NCBI GenBank assembly: GCA_025667525.1
Contig: CM046881.1
Coordinates: 31,197,580 to 31,261,579 of the forward strand
From: Glebionis coronaria
Taxonomy: Eukaryota > Streptophyta > Magnoliopsida > Asterales > Asteraceae
DNA: 64,000 nucleotides
Direction of reading: 5' to 3'
Part shown: positions 24,183-36,421 of the stretch, in pieces
How the letters are laid out: every line of letters starts with the position of its first letter
Numbering within the stretch: position 1 is the first letter of the stretch
Notes under the pieces: generated by a model
What the model saw: only the letters and a program-made list of their open reading frames with translations
The model's database searches: none
What the model was told of the DNA's origin: nothing
Translations under genes and position numbers: made by a program

Positions 24183-26885
24183 TGATAAGTGTGAAAACAC
24201 TCATCAATAATGATCCAAATACCACTAAAAACACAGTCAAATACATTATATTTAACTTTTAAATGTCAGAATTACGCGTGTATTTGTATCTTGTGTGTTT
24301 CAGGTAAAGAAGATACATTTTCGAGCAAACATGCGTTTTCATGGATTTATTTGATGAAAAGACGAAGAAAGGGACGAAAGATGCTTTCAAGGACCATACT
24401 TGCCATTATTCACAAAGATCAAGGGCTGAACATGCGATTTTCATTAAGATGAAGGATGAAAAAGAGTTTACTTAAAAGTTTTATACACTTTTGGGAAAGA
24501 AATTGAAAAAAAAAGGACTAAAGGGCAAATAAAGTGGAAAGTGTTATTTACTTAGGTCAATTTGACCAAACTGGTCAAAACACATAAACAATACGCGTCT
24601 TCTTCAATGTAAAGAGAGAGAATGTGATAGACGGTTTCATCTCAACCTCCACCACAAACCTGCAAACCCATATCATGAACAATCAAGAAAGAATCAGCCA
24701 ATGATTATAACTACAAAAACACTCATCTTCCTTCCCTCTACATGAAGATATAACTCAATTAGAGCAAAAGTTAAAGACGAAGAAACCCCCAATTTCAAGA
24801 ATGAAGAACGAGATCGATTAAACCTCGTATTTTCCACGTGTCGAAACCTGATTGGAGCGAACACGTCATTCCACTTCCTCGACGCCTATAAATTGAAGAC
24901 GAAGGCTTCATTTGTGATGGTTAGCTTAGGTGTTTTTTACACAAAGTAGTTAGGAGTAGATAGTTAGTTAGTTTTTAATCTTGTAACGAATTCAGTTTCT
25001 TTTCAGTTAAGTAGTTTGTAACCGTTTCAGTTTTCACCATTAATGAAATTTTCGAGCATTCTTGTTTCTATCTTTTCTAAACAATTTCAGGCGTTACTGT
25101 TCATTTAGTGTGATGATTGATTTCAGTAGAGTGTTAAGAATCTGTTACTCGGTTCAGTTTTTCTTTTATACGCTTGTAGTTTTGGTGATTCCTTTAGTTA
25201 CATTCTGTTTTAGGTTTTTACATTCAGCTTTTATGTTTGAACAAGTTTGAAGATTACTGTTACTGATTTGTTAAGTTTTGGTTACTGTACGAAAAGTTCT
25301 TGATTGATCAGACTCAATTACTTTCTTTCTGATTTGGAAATATTTCTGTTAGTTTTGTTCTATTCTCAAGGATTTGTTAGATTGAAATCAGACAGGTAAT
25401 GGTAAGTAGCATAGTGGATTCAAGCTTATGAGAGGATTTTAATTAGTTTTATGAGATTAGTTTGTTCAATTTAGAGTAAATGTAGTAGTGGCTTAGTCGA
25501 AATCATATCTCATCAGTATAGCTCCTAATAATCAGTTTTCAGATTCAGTTAGATCGTATTAAGATTACTTAGTTAACAAATTCAAGTTTTGAGCTTATAA
25601 TGGCTTATGATAAGCTTTCTAGTTGATCAGTTGAAACGAGATGTTTTAGATTGTAGAATCATTCGATTTAGATCAGTACTGCAGGTTTCAGAGTCGAAGG
25701 ATCTGTTTGGTTGTTTTTCGTGTTTGTTTCAATTTTGCAGGTCTGATTTGGCAGGTGAGCAGTCCGGTGGTTAGAGATTAGGCGTGTTTTTGTATTAAAC
25801 CGGCTCAGCGCCGCGTTTCGACAACAACGGGCTGGCCTGGATGTAACAGGTCAAGTACGATTTACGTTTTCTACATTCTTAGTATAATCTGCTTATAGCT
25901 AGTTGTAGTGTGTAGTTGTAGTTGCAACCTGTTTTAATTGCCTTATGATATGGTACTTATAATCTGTTTTCATGCAGCTACTTGATTCATTGTTAGTTTT
26001 CTGCATTTTTTAGTAGAATCGATAACTAGTTTATAGTAGTGTAACTCTGTTTGCTACAGGTTCATTTAGCTTAGGTAAGTGTGAATTGATATACATTTTA
26101 GTTTGTTACATTAGTCTTAATGAATTCACTTTTCAAATTTCATTGACTGTATGATCTAGTGAGTTTGGCTTTAGCTTATTTTTGTTGATTTTGCTTCATT
26201 CAGGTGATTTAGACAGATAGTGTAGTTTGTATTTTCATAGCTATGATATTCGTCTAAACCATAGGCTTAGAAATTGTTCCACTGTTCGAAAGATTTTAGA
26301 ATGGTTAAATGATGTTTTAGTTAGTAAAGATTTGTTAGATAGATACTTTTAGATGAACTAGTGATGTGTTGTTGTTAAGGGGATATATGAGTTAAAAAAT
26401 AGTCATTGAAATTTGAACCATATAGCTCACTATTCGTTTACAAGGTTCAATTTTTATAGATAAATTGTTTGTTAGTCAAATGTCATAAAGATCAATTTTT
26501 TTTAGTTTTAATTGGACTGATGGTAGCATATTAGATGAGGTAGTTCTTTTTAATATTACAAATAGACTGATTGTAGCATTTTACAAAGAAGTTGGTTTGC
26601 ATTTTCATAAACATGCAATTTTTACTTTTAAAGAAGATTTAGTTTTAATAAATTTTGTATTTTCCATTTTATAATTTTGTGCAATTAATTGTTGTAAGTG
26701 CAATATGTTTTAGATAGTACGTATACGTAGTTTATAGAATATTTTTACCTTTTTACTTGCTTCTTGCCAATTAGACATAGAATCCAAACAAGTTTTAACC
26801 ACCAAAAACAATTCAGTCTAACTAGAAAACGTTATATCAATTCGAATCGAGCTGAGAAGACAACTACACTAAAAACGAAATATTA
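24183..26885 (+). repeat. Presumed 5' LTR of D
   Basis: Bounded by the insertion site and the PBS at 26888, about 2.7 kb. CCTATAAATTGAAG at about 24886-24899 is a good TATA box. No second copy is in the window to confirm the LTR ends. Small ORFs inside have no recognisable features. Confidence 0.5.
24886..24894 (+). promoter_or_regulatory. TATA box in D 5' LTR
   Basis: CTATAAATT in a locally less AT-rich setting (GACGC upstream), followed after about 60 bases by pyrimidine-rich LTR sequence. Confidence 0.5.
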
Positions 26886-26887
26886 AA

Positions 26888-26902
26888 TGGCGTCGCTGCC
26901 GG
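26888..26902 (+). other. Athila-like primer binding site of D
   Basis: TGGCGTCGCTGCCGG agrees at 13 of 15 bases with the Athila-type site TGGCGCCGTTGCCGG as I recall it. Confidence 0.65.
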
Positions 26903-27050
26903 TTCTTTTCGTGAAGATTAACGATTTCGAGTGAGACGATTGGATTTTGGGATCCGTTCACTTTGTGAACGTTATTTTTACGTATTATAAATCAAAAAGA
27001 TAAAAAAATCAAAAAGATAAAAATACAAAAAAAATAAAAAACCACAAAGT

Positions 27051-27123
27051 CAATTCTTTTCCTAAAGAATTGAACAAAAAAAAATAAAAAATCCAAAAAG
27101 TAATCTTTTTCCTACAAGATTAC
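27051..27123 (+). other. Two leader hairpins of D with the same loop
   Basis: CAATTCTTT (27051-27059) pairs with AAAGAATTG (27064-27072), and GTAATCTT (27100-27107) pairs with AAGATTAC (27116-27123). Stem sequences differ, but both enclose a TTCCT loop. They sit between PBS and gag, where packaging signals are found in retroelements. The rest of the leader (26903-27737) is A-rich low-complexity sequence. Confidence 0.5.
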
Positions 27124-27737
27124 ACCCAAAAATATATATTATTGGTTTTCATCGCTTTTTACGTACATATAGTATTTTTCATAAAAAAATCAAATAAATA
27201 CAAAAATATTTTTGATATATTATTATATGTAAATAAGTATACGTATAAGAACAACCAAGTTACCTATCTTCCATAAGTATTGCCGAGGCAATACACCGTG
27301 TTGAGGGGCGTTCCGGTCCTTGATACATGTATCGATCAAACAAAATAAAGCAAGAATAGATAAATACTCTCAATAAGCAACAATTCGAAGAATACGAACA
27401 TTTAAGTGAATAGAAAGGCGATGTGCTATAAAATGCCATCTAAGGGTCAATAGGTACTTAAGTGCTTCGCGCCACCTAACCCCCCGTTCACTAGTGCGTA
27501 TTCTAAGAAGGAAGGCTTTATTGGGGGTCTTGCACCCAAGTAGTAATTATATATATACTTTCTTGTGGATATTTCATATCGAACCTCGAGGGAGATAATC
27601 TCTTCTCTCTCAAAAGTCGACCGAGGGCTACTCCCTCATTCCTCGTGTTTACTTACACGTGTACTCGCACGCGTGTAAACATACCACCTTTGGTGTATTA
27701 CTTCCTTCCCTGAGGAAGCTTTTAAACGTCATTATAC

Positions 27738-30095
27738 TTGTATATACATTCGGCCACCTTGTTATACATGGATAATCGTTCCATGTTGGAGATCTTGCAA
27801 CAACGATCCGCCAACGCTAATTATTCGCCTTGTTCGACTTGTGGAGGTCCACACGATACGTATTTATGTGATCAAAATCATGGCTATTATGGGGAGGGAT
27901 ATGCTTATAATGGAACCGAGAACCCTAATTTTCAACCTAACCTTAAAATGGACTACACTTGTAATGACTATATGGGATATTCCGGTTTTTCATCACAACC
28001 TCCACCATCATTTCATGATCAAACCTTTAATGTGCCATACCAAAACCAAGGATTTTCCAATTATGAAGGTTTTCAAAATAATGATACTTTTCAAGGCTAT
28101 AATCAAGAAACCTTTCATAATCAAGGATTTTCAAACAATGAAGGCTTTCAAAATGATGAAAATTTTCCATGCCATAATCAAGATACTTTTCAAAATCAAG
28201 GATTTTCACATTATGAGGGTTTTCAAAATGAAGGAAATTTTCAAGGTTACAATCATGAGAACTTTCATAATCATGACTCTTTTCAAAACTATAATCCACC
28301 TAATTATGGAAATCCACCTCCACCATATTCTTCGACTTATTCATGTGAGTTTTGTGGGAACGCACCCCATTATGGTTATGATTGTAGACCGAGGGATCCG
28401 CCATCCTATGTCCTTGATAATGTCAAGAAGTTTTATTCTTCACTTGAGAAAATGAACAAGTCGAACGATGACGTTTATAAGATGCTTGATCGTATGAAAG
28501 ACATGAGCTACAAGGAAATGAAAGACACGCAACGATGGTTAAAGATAATAATTAACTCTACTAAGGAAGAGGAAATTAAGTCTTGGCAATATAATGATAA
28601 GGAATTCGGTGATTTGTATCGTGAATCGTTGAACAAATTTTCTTGTCGCCTCAGGAAATATTTAAATGATTTCTTCCTTAAGACTCTTATAATCGAGGAA
28701 GACGGACAATACATGACTACTTTTACTCGTAGGCCTGATCCATTATTAGATGAAGATGCTGAGGAACCTTCGAGTTGTATGACACTTAATGATGACACAC
28801 CTTCATCACCTTTACCTCACGTGGCACCCACCGACTCTTTAACCATGGGGGGCGAGCCTCTTAGCACTAATACAAACACCAATTTAGAAGAATTAACCGT
28901 TTCTAGTGTTGAGAACCTTATCCCAATCCAAAGAGAGTTTGAGGGTATTTCCATTGAACCATGTGATGAGCTTTGTATTGATACCTCTTCTCCTCATGAT
29001 CACATTGAGATTTCATTACATGTTGACCTTCATGCTACTACTAGTGATTTTGGTGACTTTGATCTTGATGAATTGTTCAAAGAAAGGGATAATGAGATTG
29101 AGAAAGAGTTTATGCAAGATATAGAGGATGATGATTGTGATTCTAGTGAGGCATCTTATGATATATTATCCGAGGACTTTTCATGTCAAGATGACATTCC
29201 TAATTTGGATGATGATGTTGATCATATAGAAGAAGTGGAAGATATTCATATTCGAGAGGTTTTATCAAACGTCTATAATCTTATCTCCTCGATTGAAGCT
29301 TTCAATGAAAACCATAATGATGATTCCATAGAAGAAGAACCTTTCATTGACATTTCTTCATCGGTTTTTGAGGTTGCACCTATTGACTTTCATGATGATA
29401 TCATCCCTTTGAGTGATTCTCTCAATATACCTTCTTTTGAGCCTTCTATTCCCACCCTTCCACCCTTAAAGTTGGTTATTGATGAAGATCCTATACTCTT
29501 AGAGATTGATCCTTTTTCACCTATGGCACCTTTAGGACCCAATACCTTTGATATGGATTCTCATATGGATATTGATGACACCATAGAGGCTTATCTTGTT
29601 GATATTGATATTGAGGTTGATGATAGTGATTCTACTTGGGAAGAGGAGATTCGTCTTAGTGAGAACTTGCTTTTTGGGAACATAGAGATTACACCTCTTC
29701 CGCAAGACACTATTCATCTTGATCCTCCTTTTTCTATGCCTTCTATGGAAGATTACCCACCTTTTAATGATGATGAAGAGCCTAACATGGACATAATAGT
29801 TATGAATGTTTTGATACCTACACCTTCATATTCTCATGATGCTTTGATATCTAAGGGGGAATCTTATATGGTTGATATGAGTTCATCTTCTTATTTTCCC
29901 ATGAAGGGAAAGGTTTTTGATCCTGGGATACGTATGTTTGGGAAATATTGGTTTTCATCTACTCCACTTAAGAGTGTGATTTCGATTGATATGGACTTCT
30001 TGTATGAGCTTACTTTGGTGATGTTACCTATTTTGGAGTTGTTCACTTGTAGAGATGGAAACTTTGTATTTGATCCTGGTGTGCTTCATATTTGA
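27738..30095 (+). CDS. gag: Gag-like protein of D with two zinc knuckles
   Basis: Intact 785-codon frame; a second Met at 27768 (MDNRSMLEIL) may be the true start. Knuckle 1 is CSTCGGPHDTYLC (about residues 32-44) and knuckle 2 is CEFCGNAPHYGYDC (about residues 202-215), the latter a form common in Asteraceae retrotransposon proteins. Between them lie three 25-residue repeats rich in Asn, Gln and Phe. After residue 330 the protein becomes strongly acidic with long Asp/Glu-rich stretches. No protease, RT or integrase follows. The frame is intact although the element lacks pol, which suggests either recent insertion or a useful product. Role inferred as nucleic-acid-binding Gag; the acidic half is unrecognised. 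Confidence 0.75.
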   Translation: MYIHSATLLYMDNRSMLEILQQRSANANYSPCSTCGGPHDTYLCDQNHGYYGEGYAYNGTENPNFQPNLKMDYTCNDYMGYSGFSSQPPPSFHDQTFNVPYQNQGFSNYEGFQNNDTFQGYNQETFHNQGFSNNEGFQNDENFPCHNQDTFQNQGFSHYEGFQNEGNFQGYNHENFHNHDSFQNYNPPNYGNPPPPYSSTYSCEFCGNAPHYGYDCRPRDPPSYVLDNVKKFYSSLEKMNKSNDDVYKMLDRMKDMSYKEMKDTQRWLKIIINSTKEEEIKSWQYNDKEFGDLYRESLNKFSCRLRKYLNDFFLKTLIIEEDGQYMTTFTRRPDPLLDEDAEEPSSCMTLNDDTPSSPLPHVAPTDSLTMGGEPLSTNTNTNLEELTVSSVENLIPIQREFEGISIEPCDELCIDTSSPHDHIEISLHVDLHATTSDFGDFDLDELFKERDNEIEKEFMQDIEDDDCDSSEASYDILSEDFSCQDDIPNLDDDVDHIEEVEDIHIREVLSNVYNLISSIEAFNENHNDDSIEEEPFIDISSSVFEVAPIDFHDDIIPLSDSLNIPSFEPSIPTLPPLKLVIDEDPILLEIDPFSPMAPLGPNTFDMDSHMDIDDTIEAYLVDIDIEVDDSDSTWEEEIRLSENLLFGNIEITPLPQDTIHLDPPFSMPSMEDYPPFNDDEEPNMDIIVMNVLIPTPSYSHDALISKGESYMVDMSSSSYFPMKGKVFDPGIRMFGKYWFSSTPLKSVISIDMDFLYELTLVMLPILELFTCRDGNFVFDPGVLHI
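28044..28268 (+). repeat. Three 75-bp in-frame repeats in the D gag ORF
   Basis: Units 28044-28118, 28119-28193 and 28194-28268 each encode NQGFS-x2-EGFQN followed by an Asn/Gln/Phe-rich half. The units are exactly 75 bases with no indels. Confidence 0.93.
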
Positions 30096-31571
30096 GAGAT
30101 TTTATATGTTGGACAAACTTGAGACACGTTGGACCGTTCCATTTATCGAGGCGGATTTGGTAAATCTTATAGTAAATGGCAACGTGCTAAGTTTGAGTGT
30201 ATCATGTGAGATGTGCTTCAAAGTGTATATCTTTTACTCTCCATGATGGTTTCCCCAAGGACAACTTAATTCGGGGCCGAGTCGAGCTAGCGACTTAGGG
30301 TTAAAAAAAACTCAAGCATTGAATAACTAGGTTAGAAAACGTAGAGTAGATTTTCAATAGGTTAGGTTTAATTAAAAGGATGTTATAGTAGAGTTGAAGT
30401 GGAGGGGTGCCTTTCTTCGTGTCTTTTGGTGTTTGTTTCAAGGGTTGCTCTCTCTCATTTCATACTTGGAGCTTATGGAGGAGGCCCGTGTATCTGGTTC
30501 ACTTTGATTAGTTTTTGCTATCGTGATATTAAACACTTGTGCTTAAAATGACTATCCTTTAGTTGTCTCTTCCTTAACTTGGGTTAAGCAAGGTAATCAA
30601 TGTCATAAGTGTAGGGGAGTTCACTCCAATACTCCTAAACATTGAGGACAATGTTTATCTTATGTGTAGGGGAGACTTCTATCGAAGTGACCTTACCTAG
30701 ACCATTGCCTTAACTTCATGATAATTGGGAAAATTAATTTTTCAAACATTTTTCAAATTTTTGATCTACTTTGGCCACCAAAAATATGCATTCATAATTT
30801 TTGCATCAATCATTTTTCATTTTGCATATCACATTTGCATTGTATATATCTTTTCTTTTATTTTTCATCAACAATATATAAAGGTGGAAAAATATAATAA
30901 AACATGGTTTTAACAAATTTAGACTTCTTTGACATATTAGGCCCGCCATGGATATTTTGACTCAACCCGAGTTTGCTTATTAAGCATTCTCTAGCTAGTA
31001 TCCTTAACCATGTAGTCCTTCATTGGTCTATTAGGCTAAGCATCCACCAATCTCATTCTTTGAGATTTTAAATTTGTGGAGAATGGGAAATGATAGAGTT
31101 GAAGCAAGTGTAAAAGGGCTAGATAAACTTCATGATAATTAATTGTGGCTAAAACTTTCTCTTCTTTACCCCTACTTTCTTCGCATGTATATAATTGTTA
31201 ATAAATAATCAAGTACGGTTTTAATTGGTTTGTAATCTCTTATGCATTTTTGGCTAATCATTTATGGTTGATATGAGTACGTCTTAAGATTCTAAGTTAG
31301 CACGTTTTATGTGTACTAGACTTATGTCATGCTCCATACTTAGCGGGTGTTTTTCCTTTTCTTCTTTTCAAATTTCTTTGTGAGGAATAAAGAAAAATAA
31401 GAGCGGCTTATGAAAAAAAAATGAGTGGCTAGAAAAAAGAAAAGAAAAAGAAAGAAAAAAAGAAAAAGAAAAAAAATAATTATACAAGACTCCCAAGAGG
31501 GGCAGTGTGGTGTTAATTATAGTGACTATTGAGTTCCAATATTACCTTGACGGGTTGCGGGGATTCAATAG
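30096..31571 (+). other. 3' region of D, no second LTR found
   Basis: No protein gene. Athila-like landmarks: GTCGAGCTAGCGACTTAGGG near 30280, ACATTGAGGACAATGT at about 30639-30655, and two GTGTAGGGGAG runs near 30620 and 30663. A purine tract of A and G covers about 31421-31480. The stretch ends at GGGATTCAATAG against the C LTR. Confidence 0.6.
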
Positions 31572-31576
31572 AGTAC

Positions 31577-34500
31577 CCGTAAATAAATGGGGATGAGACA
31601 AGTGGGACACTTGTCCCACCCCCATCAAAACCGGCTATAACTCTCCAACACAACAACTTGGTGTCAAGTTGTAAGTAATATTACTTACACATGTCCTAAG
31701 CTTAACCTTTAAGCTATTCCACTTCACAAAACCAACAACACAAACCACTTTTCTCATTCCACTCATGCAAACTAGCTACATCTCTCTCTCTAACTCCATT
31801 AATGTCGTCCCATTTCTCCAAAGAACACCACCATTCCTACAAAATTTAACCACAAACATATGTTATAATTAACATATGTTAATCTCCATTCAAAAAGATG
31901 AAGATTGGTGCAAGTTATAACATCCAAGGAGGAGTTTTCATAGAGTAGTAGGGCTGATTTTTCACAAGGATTTCATGGAGCATGGTGGTCTTGAAGATGG
32001 TGTTGGCTAAGCACAAGTTTCTCCATCAAAAATCCATGTTTTGATCAACCTACATCATCATGGTGGTATAAAGATTGTCCTCCTCATCTTCTTGTTATTT
32101 TGATTATGTAAACACGTATTTTATTTCCTATTGTATATATTTATGATGAATATATGATGATAAAAATGTTATGTGGGGATTTGTTGTTGATAATCATGGA
32201 TAAAAAGGTGAAAAACCATAAGAAACAAGGTTAAAATCTTGGTTAAATTTGATGGCTGTATAAAACAGTAAAGAAGTAAGTCATAAACTGATAAAATGAT
32301 GAAGTGTAATAGATTTACAGTAAGCTATAGGTCTTGTACACATGTGAGAGTTGGCCATGCAATGGAATCAAAATAATGAGTGAGATATGATCAAAACAAG
32401 TTTAGGGTATAAATCTGAAGTTACTGTTTTGGACGATTTTTAGAAAATACTTAAAGTATGATTCAACAGTAGCTATAGGAGAGTTAAATGTATCACATAT
32501 CATGTAGTTTATGTGATAAAAATTTGAGCTTCTATCTCCATATAGAACTCAAGATATGGCAGTTTTGGTGAAGATGAAATTAAAAATCAGATTTTTAGAA
32601 ATTAAAGAATAAATCTATTATATAAGCACTCACATTTTAAATATATACAATGTAAAATAAAAACCCACTAACTTATAAAACTTATTTATATAAATGTATA
32701 AAAGGTTAATTAAATGGGTAAATTATATAAATGGTGGTAAAATAATATTTATAAGTTATAAAGCTATAAACATGATTTTTACGACTTTTTCGGCTATTGC
32801 CGTAAAATTAACGTTTTTGTTAAATAAAACTTAGATGGTTGGACCCGTCTAATGAAAACTTTATAAAACTTATATACTGATATATAGACATGTATAACAA
32901 GTAAAAACCGATAAAACCCGAACTATAGGGCATACGGACATTAACGAGCTAAGTAAACATATTGGACTAATACTTGGGCTAATAATTGGACTAAATAAGA
33001 TAAACACCCATAAAAAGAACTTATTGGGCTTAACCCATTTGGGCCCAACTTGAAAGTGTATGTACTGATAATATAAGTACAAAATGGACTAAAATAAGTT
33101 AAATAACTTATAATAAGCTTATTGGACTTAAGACACGTAAATGGGTAAAACTAGTAAACTAGTATAAAAGCTATCGACATATAACTCTAAAATGAGTAAA
33201 CGAGAATATGTAAACCCACTTGATCATCATATATATATAATCATCATATGTATACATAATTGGTATTTTTATAAAGTCATTGGACAAACGTCTAAGACCG
33301 ATTATTATTTGTCTAGGTTTCCGTGATTGAAGCACGTACCGTACGTCCGAATTGCCAATAACCCGCCTTCCCACATCAACGTGAGTTCATAGCCTCGCAC
33401 TCTTTTAAATGTTTTATAAATGCTTTATAAACCCGCGAGGGAGATAACATGTTAGTTTTTATAAAAGTTTGGACACCATTTGTCCCGATTGTTTATTTAT
33501 TGATTTTGGACCCGAATGATTGAATGACCCGATTGTATGACCCGATAAATGATTAATGGACCCGATAGATGAAATTAAATGGATTATTAAAGTTAGGTTA
33601 TGTCACTAAAAGTCCCATTAGCATGAATTATGAATTACCGGGAGTTGGTAGACGCTTATGCATTTAATAGTACTATTTGGGGACGATCACCCCAGTTCGC
33701 GCCTTGACGGTTGATCCCCGTCGTGCCACATTGATTGGTAAGCGAATTTATGTATGAGAAGATTCCATAGCGTGACCTTTGTGACGACACGCTACTTTAG
33801 ATGGGCAAAAATTGGTATCGGGTTAGCTACCCGTTGTTGGTTTAGTAAGGTAACAATGTCATGCGGCTTATAATAATCCAAAAACTAACGAAATATTACT
33901 AGACGCTCCGAATTACGATGTATTGCCTGACTAGCAATACAGGGTCATACTATTGATATTATGTTTGTGTTTTGGTTTTCATAACCATATTCATATAACG
34001 GTTTTTATTTGATTTTATACAACGTCATAAGACGTATTGTATGATGTTTTTACGACATTGGCTCGTATAATGATTTTCAAGGCAAAATGCCTATATTATG
34101 ATTTTCGATAAGGATTTGTATAGAAATGACTTTGGCTATTTTATGGCCTATTACAAAGATTTGTATAAAACGATTTTGGCTATTTTACGGCCTATTACAA
34201 TGATTTGTACGAATTGATTTTTGGTACTAATTTTATACCAAAGTTATATTGTTGGAATTTATTAAACTCTATGAATTCACTCGGCGTTATCGCTGACCTT
34301 TTCTTTTAACATGTTTTATCTCAGGTACTTGAAGGTAATTCTCGGGAAGACGACAAGAATTCATGGCCCGCACTTAAACAATATTTTCCATTCAAATATT
34401 TTGTAAAACTTTGTATGAAATGTAATGACTTGGGACCGATGTAACTTTGATAATTATGAATGGAAATGATTTATAAATAAACGACGCGATTTTTATGCGT

Positions 34501-34584
34501 TGTCTATGATGTGAGTAATGTGCTATCCCGTAACACCAACTAGTCTTCCGCTGAACTGAGTTGTATAAAATTGGGGGTGTTACA
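31577..34584 (+). repeat. 3' LTR of C, second part
   Basis: Continues from the break at 24182 after the second AGTAC and ends GGGTGTTACA. Corresponds to about 4163-7158 of the 5' LTR. One extra stretch of about 16 bases relative to the 5' copy is visible near 32320. The minus-strand ORFs at 32870 and 33171 duplicate those in the 5' LTR and are not genes. Confidence 0.93.
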
Positions 34585-35674
34585 AATGTAGTCCAAACTT
34601 TTATTCCATTAGCTGAAGTTGGTGCTTCAGCCTCATACTTGGTCTCCAGCAACCTCCAAAGGTCCACCAAGTCTTCTCTATCACAACTTGCAAATAAAGA
34701 TATGAGAGTGGTAAAAGTGTGTACCTCCTTGTCAAATCTGCCAATCTTCCAGAATCCATATTCATCCTCATCATAACTCACAATTGGATTCCTGGAATCT
34801 AATGGTAACACTTGCACCATATCTGAAGCTTCTAATGGGGAGAGCTTGAGGCTCTTTCTAATAACTGCTTCACTTGGATATAGTGGATTCATATCTTTTG
34901 GAAACTCAAGTTTAAATCCCTTCTTTACTGGCCTGGGAATCATCATAGCTTTCTTGATTTCCATTTCTTCTGCAAGTTGCTCCTTTCTTTCATCTGAAAG
35001 AAGTCTGAAAGTGTTTTCTTCCTGCACTTTCACCCAAATAGGATAAGCCCTATGTTCCAACTTATCAAATGTCAAAGCCTTCAATTTCTGATGTGTCCAT
35101 CCAACTCCATGACATCTGAGCAACATAAAGTAAGGCTCTCTTCTATCCCTTTTCAATTCTGAGAGAATATTGCTTGCCTTGTGCTTCAAAATCACCTTAC
35201 AATCCTTCTGAACTCTAAGAAGAAGCTCCAAACCCCATATTTGATCTGAAATGGTCAAGTCTGGATTATCCATACAGCTTTCTTCCCAAGAATTGTACAT
35301 CTGAACCACCTCTGGCATCTCAAAGTCAACCTGCAATTTTAAGTCTCTCAACTTTTCCCTAGCAAGCTCATCACCATACTCAAGCCTTTCTGGTTCTATA
35401 ATCATCACACTTAAGTCTGAGCTAGCTCCATCACTTTCTTCTTCAGAAGTCACAACAAATGGTGACTTTTCCTTTTCACCTTGTTCCATCATTTGTTCAG
35501 CCAATCTTCTATCAAATTCAACTTGGGCTGCATTCTTTGGAACAATTTCTTCTACCAATTTACCCTTACCCTTATCTGATGGTGCAATGGTTGGTAAGGT
35601 AGATGGTAATACCTGAGTAGAAACTTCTTTGATGATAGATGATGACTAGAATACATCACCTTCATGTGCAGGTC

Positions 35675-35769
35675 TGTCAACGCCCAAATTTCCTCTATCA
35701 GCGCCCAAAATACTTCTATCAGCGTCCAAATTTGTCTTGTCAACGCTCAAATATTTTCCCTCAGCGCCT
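35675..35769 (-). repeat. 21-bp TCARCG array in B 3' ORF (five units)
   Basis: TCA at 35677, 35698, 35719, 35740 and 35761: four exact 21-base steps. On the coding strand each unit gives a 7-residue repeat of the form L(G/D)(A/V)DRxx. Confidence 0.95.
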
Positions 35770-36421
35770 TGTGTAACCTCTCTCAACATAGCTGTAAATG
35801 ATAAATTTAGATTGGTTGGAGAGATTAAGGACGTATCAAAACCTGTTTGTTCCTTCAAGGTTGTAAGGGCTTCAGCAACATCCATTGATTGACCATCTTG
35901 ACTGCCCTTATCACTCAGATTTCTTTGATCTTCCTCCCCTTTGGAAGACTCCTCCATACCGCTCCTAGCATGATCACTCTCCAAAACAACAATCCTCTCC
36001 CTCAATTGCTTGAGTTCAAGGCCTTGTAAGCTGACAATTTGTACTAAGTCTGCATTTTGCTTTTGCAAGCTAATGCAGACTGCCGTCAATTCCAAAAGAG
36101 TCATTGGTTCCAGTCTGCCCTCTTCTGAAATGGGGATTTGACCTCCCAAGTCAGGTTCATTGGGCAAGGATGAGGACTTAATGATGGTGGGACTGCCTTG
36201 GCCAGCATCTAAGCCAGAACCAATAGTCCCAGCCTCATCCAGGTCACCAACCACACTTGTGGTGGTGGTTCTCTCTGCTTCATGGCTAGGACCACCAGAG
36301 GAGAACACTCCAGTAGTCCTTTGGCGTTTTATCAACCTATATTCAGGTGGTGTGGAAGATGGTGTGGAAGAATGTGTAGATGTGGGTTGGTTAAGGGGTG
36401 TTTGGGATTGTGATGGTTGTG

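Larger units (their letters stand above)
24183..31571 (+). mobile_element. Element D: Athila-like, gag-only retroelement inserted in C's 3' LTR
   Basis: Target sequence AGTAC (or GAGTAC) is present on both sides: 24178-24182 and 31572-31576. Starts TGATAAGTGTG. A 5' LTR-like region with a TATA box is followed by TGGCGTCGCTGCCGG at 26888, close to the Athila Asp-tRNA-type PBS as I remember it. A long leader, a 785-codon Gag-like ORF and a tail with the Athila-like ACATTGAGGACAATGT phrase follow. There is no pol, and I cannot find a second LTR at the right end, which closes with GGGATTCAATAG. Right boundary is firm from the C LTR; internal structure is less certain. Confidence 0.75.
3671..34589 (+). 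mobile_element. Element C: Ty3/gypsy chromovirus-type element with 3.5-kb LTRs (TSD AATGT)
   Basis: The element proper is 3676-34584, flanked by AATGT at 3671-3675 and 34585-34589. The 5' LTR is 3676-7158; the 3' LTR is 23691-24182 plus 31577-34584, split by D. A PBS-like TGGTACCAGAGC follows the 5' LTR and a G-rich tract precedes the 3' LTR. Pol is in the order RT (about 9790-10340), then integrase (11590-11822 and 22836-23640), which identifies Ty3/gypsy. The coding region is full of stops and frameshifts, yet the LTRs are nearly identical. E sits in the integrase and D in the 3' LTR. Confidence 0.92.

Noticed and set aside
27841..28455. 204-codon plus-strand ORF rich in Met and Ile, and the 90-codon minus ORF at 28027-28299
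   Set aside because: Both are alternative frames of the repetitive D gag gene.
24183..31571. D as a Helitron or LINE
   Set aside because: No TC start, CTRR end, A/T target or poly-A tail; the Athila-like PBS and Gag point to an LTR element.
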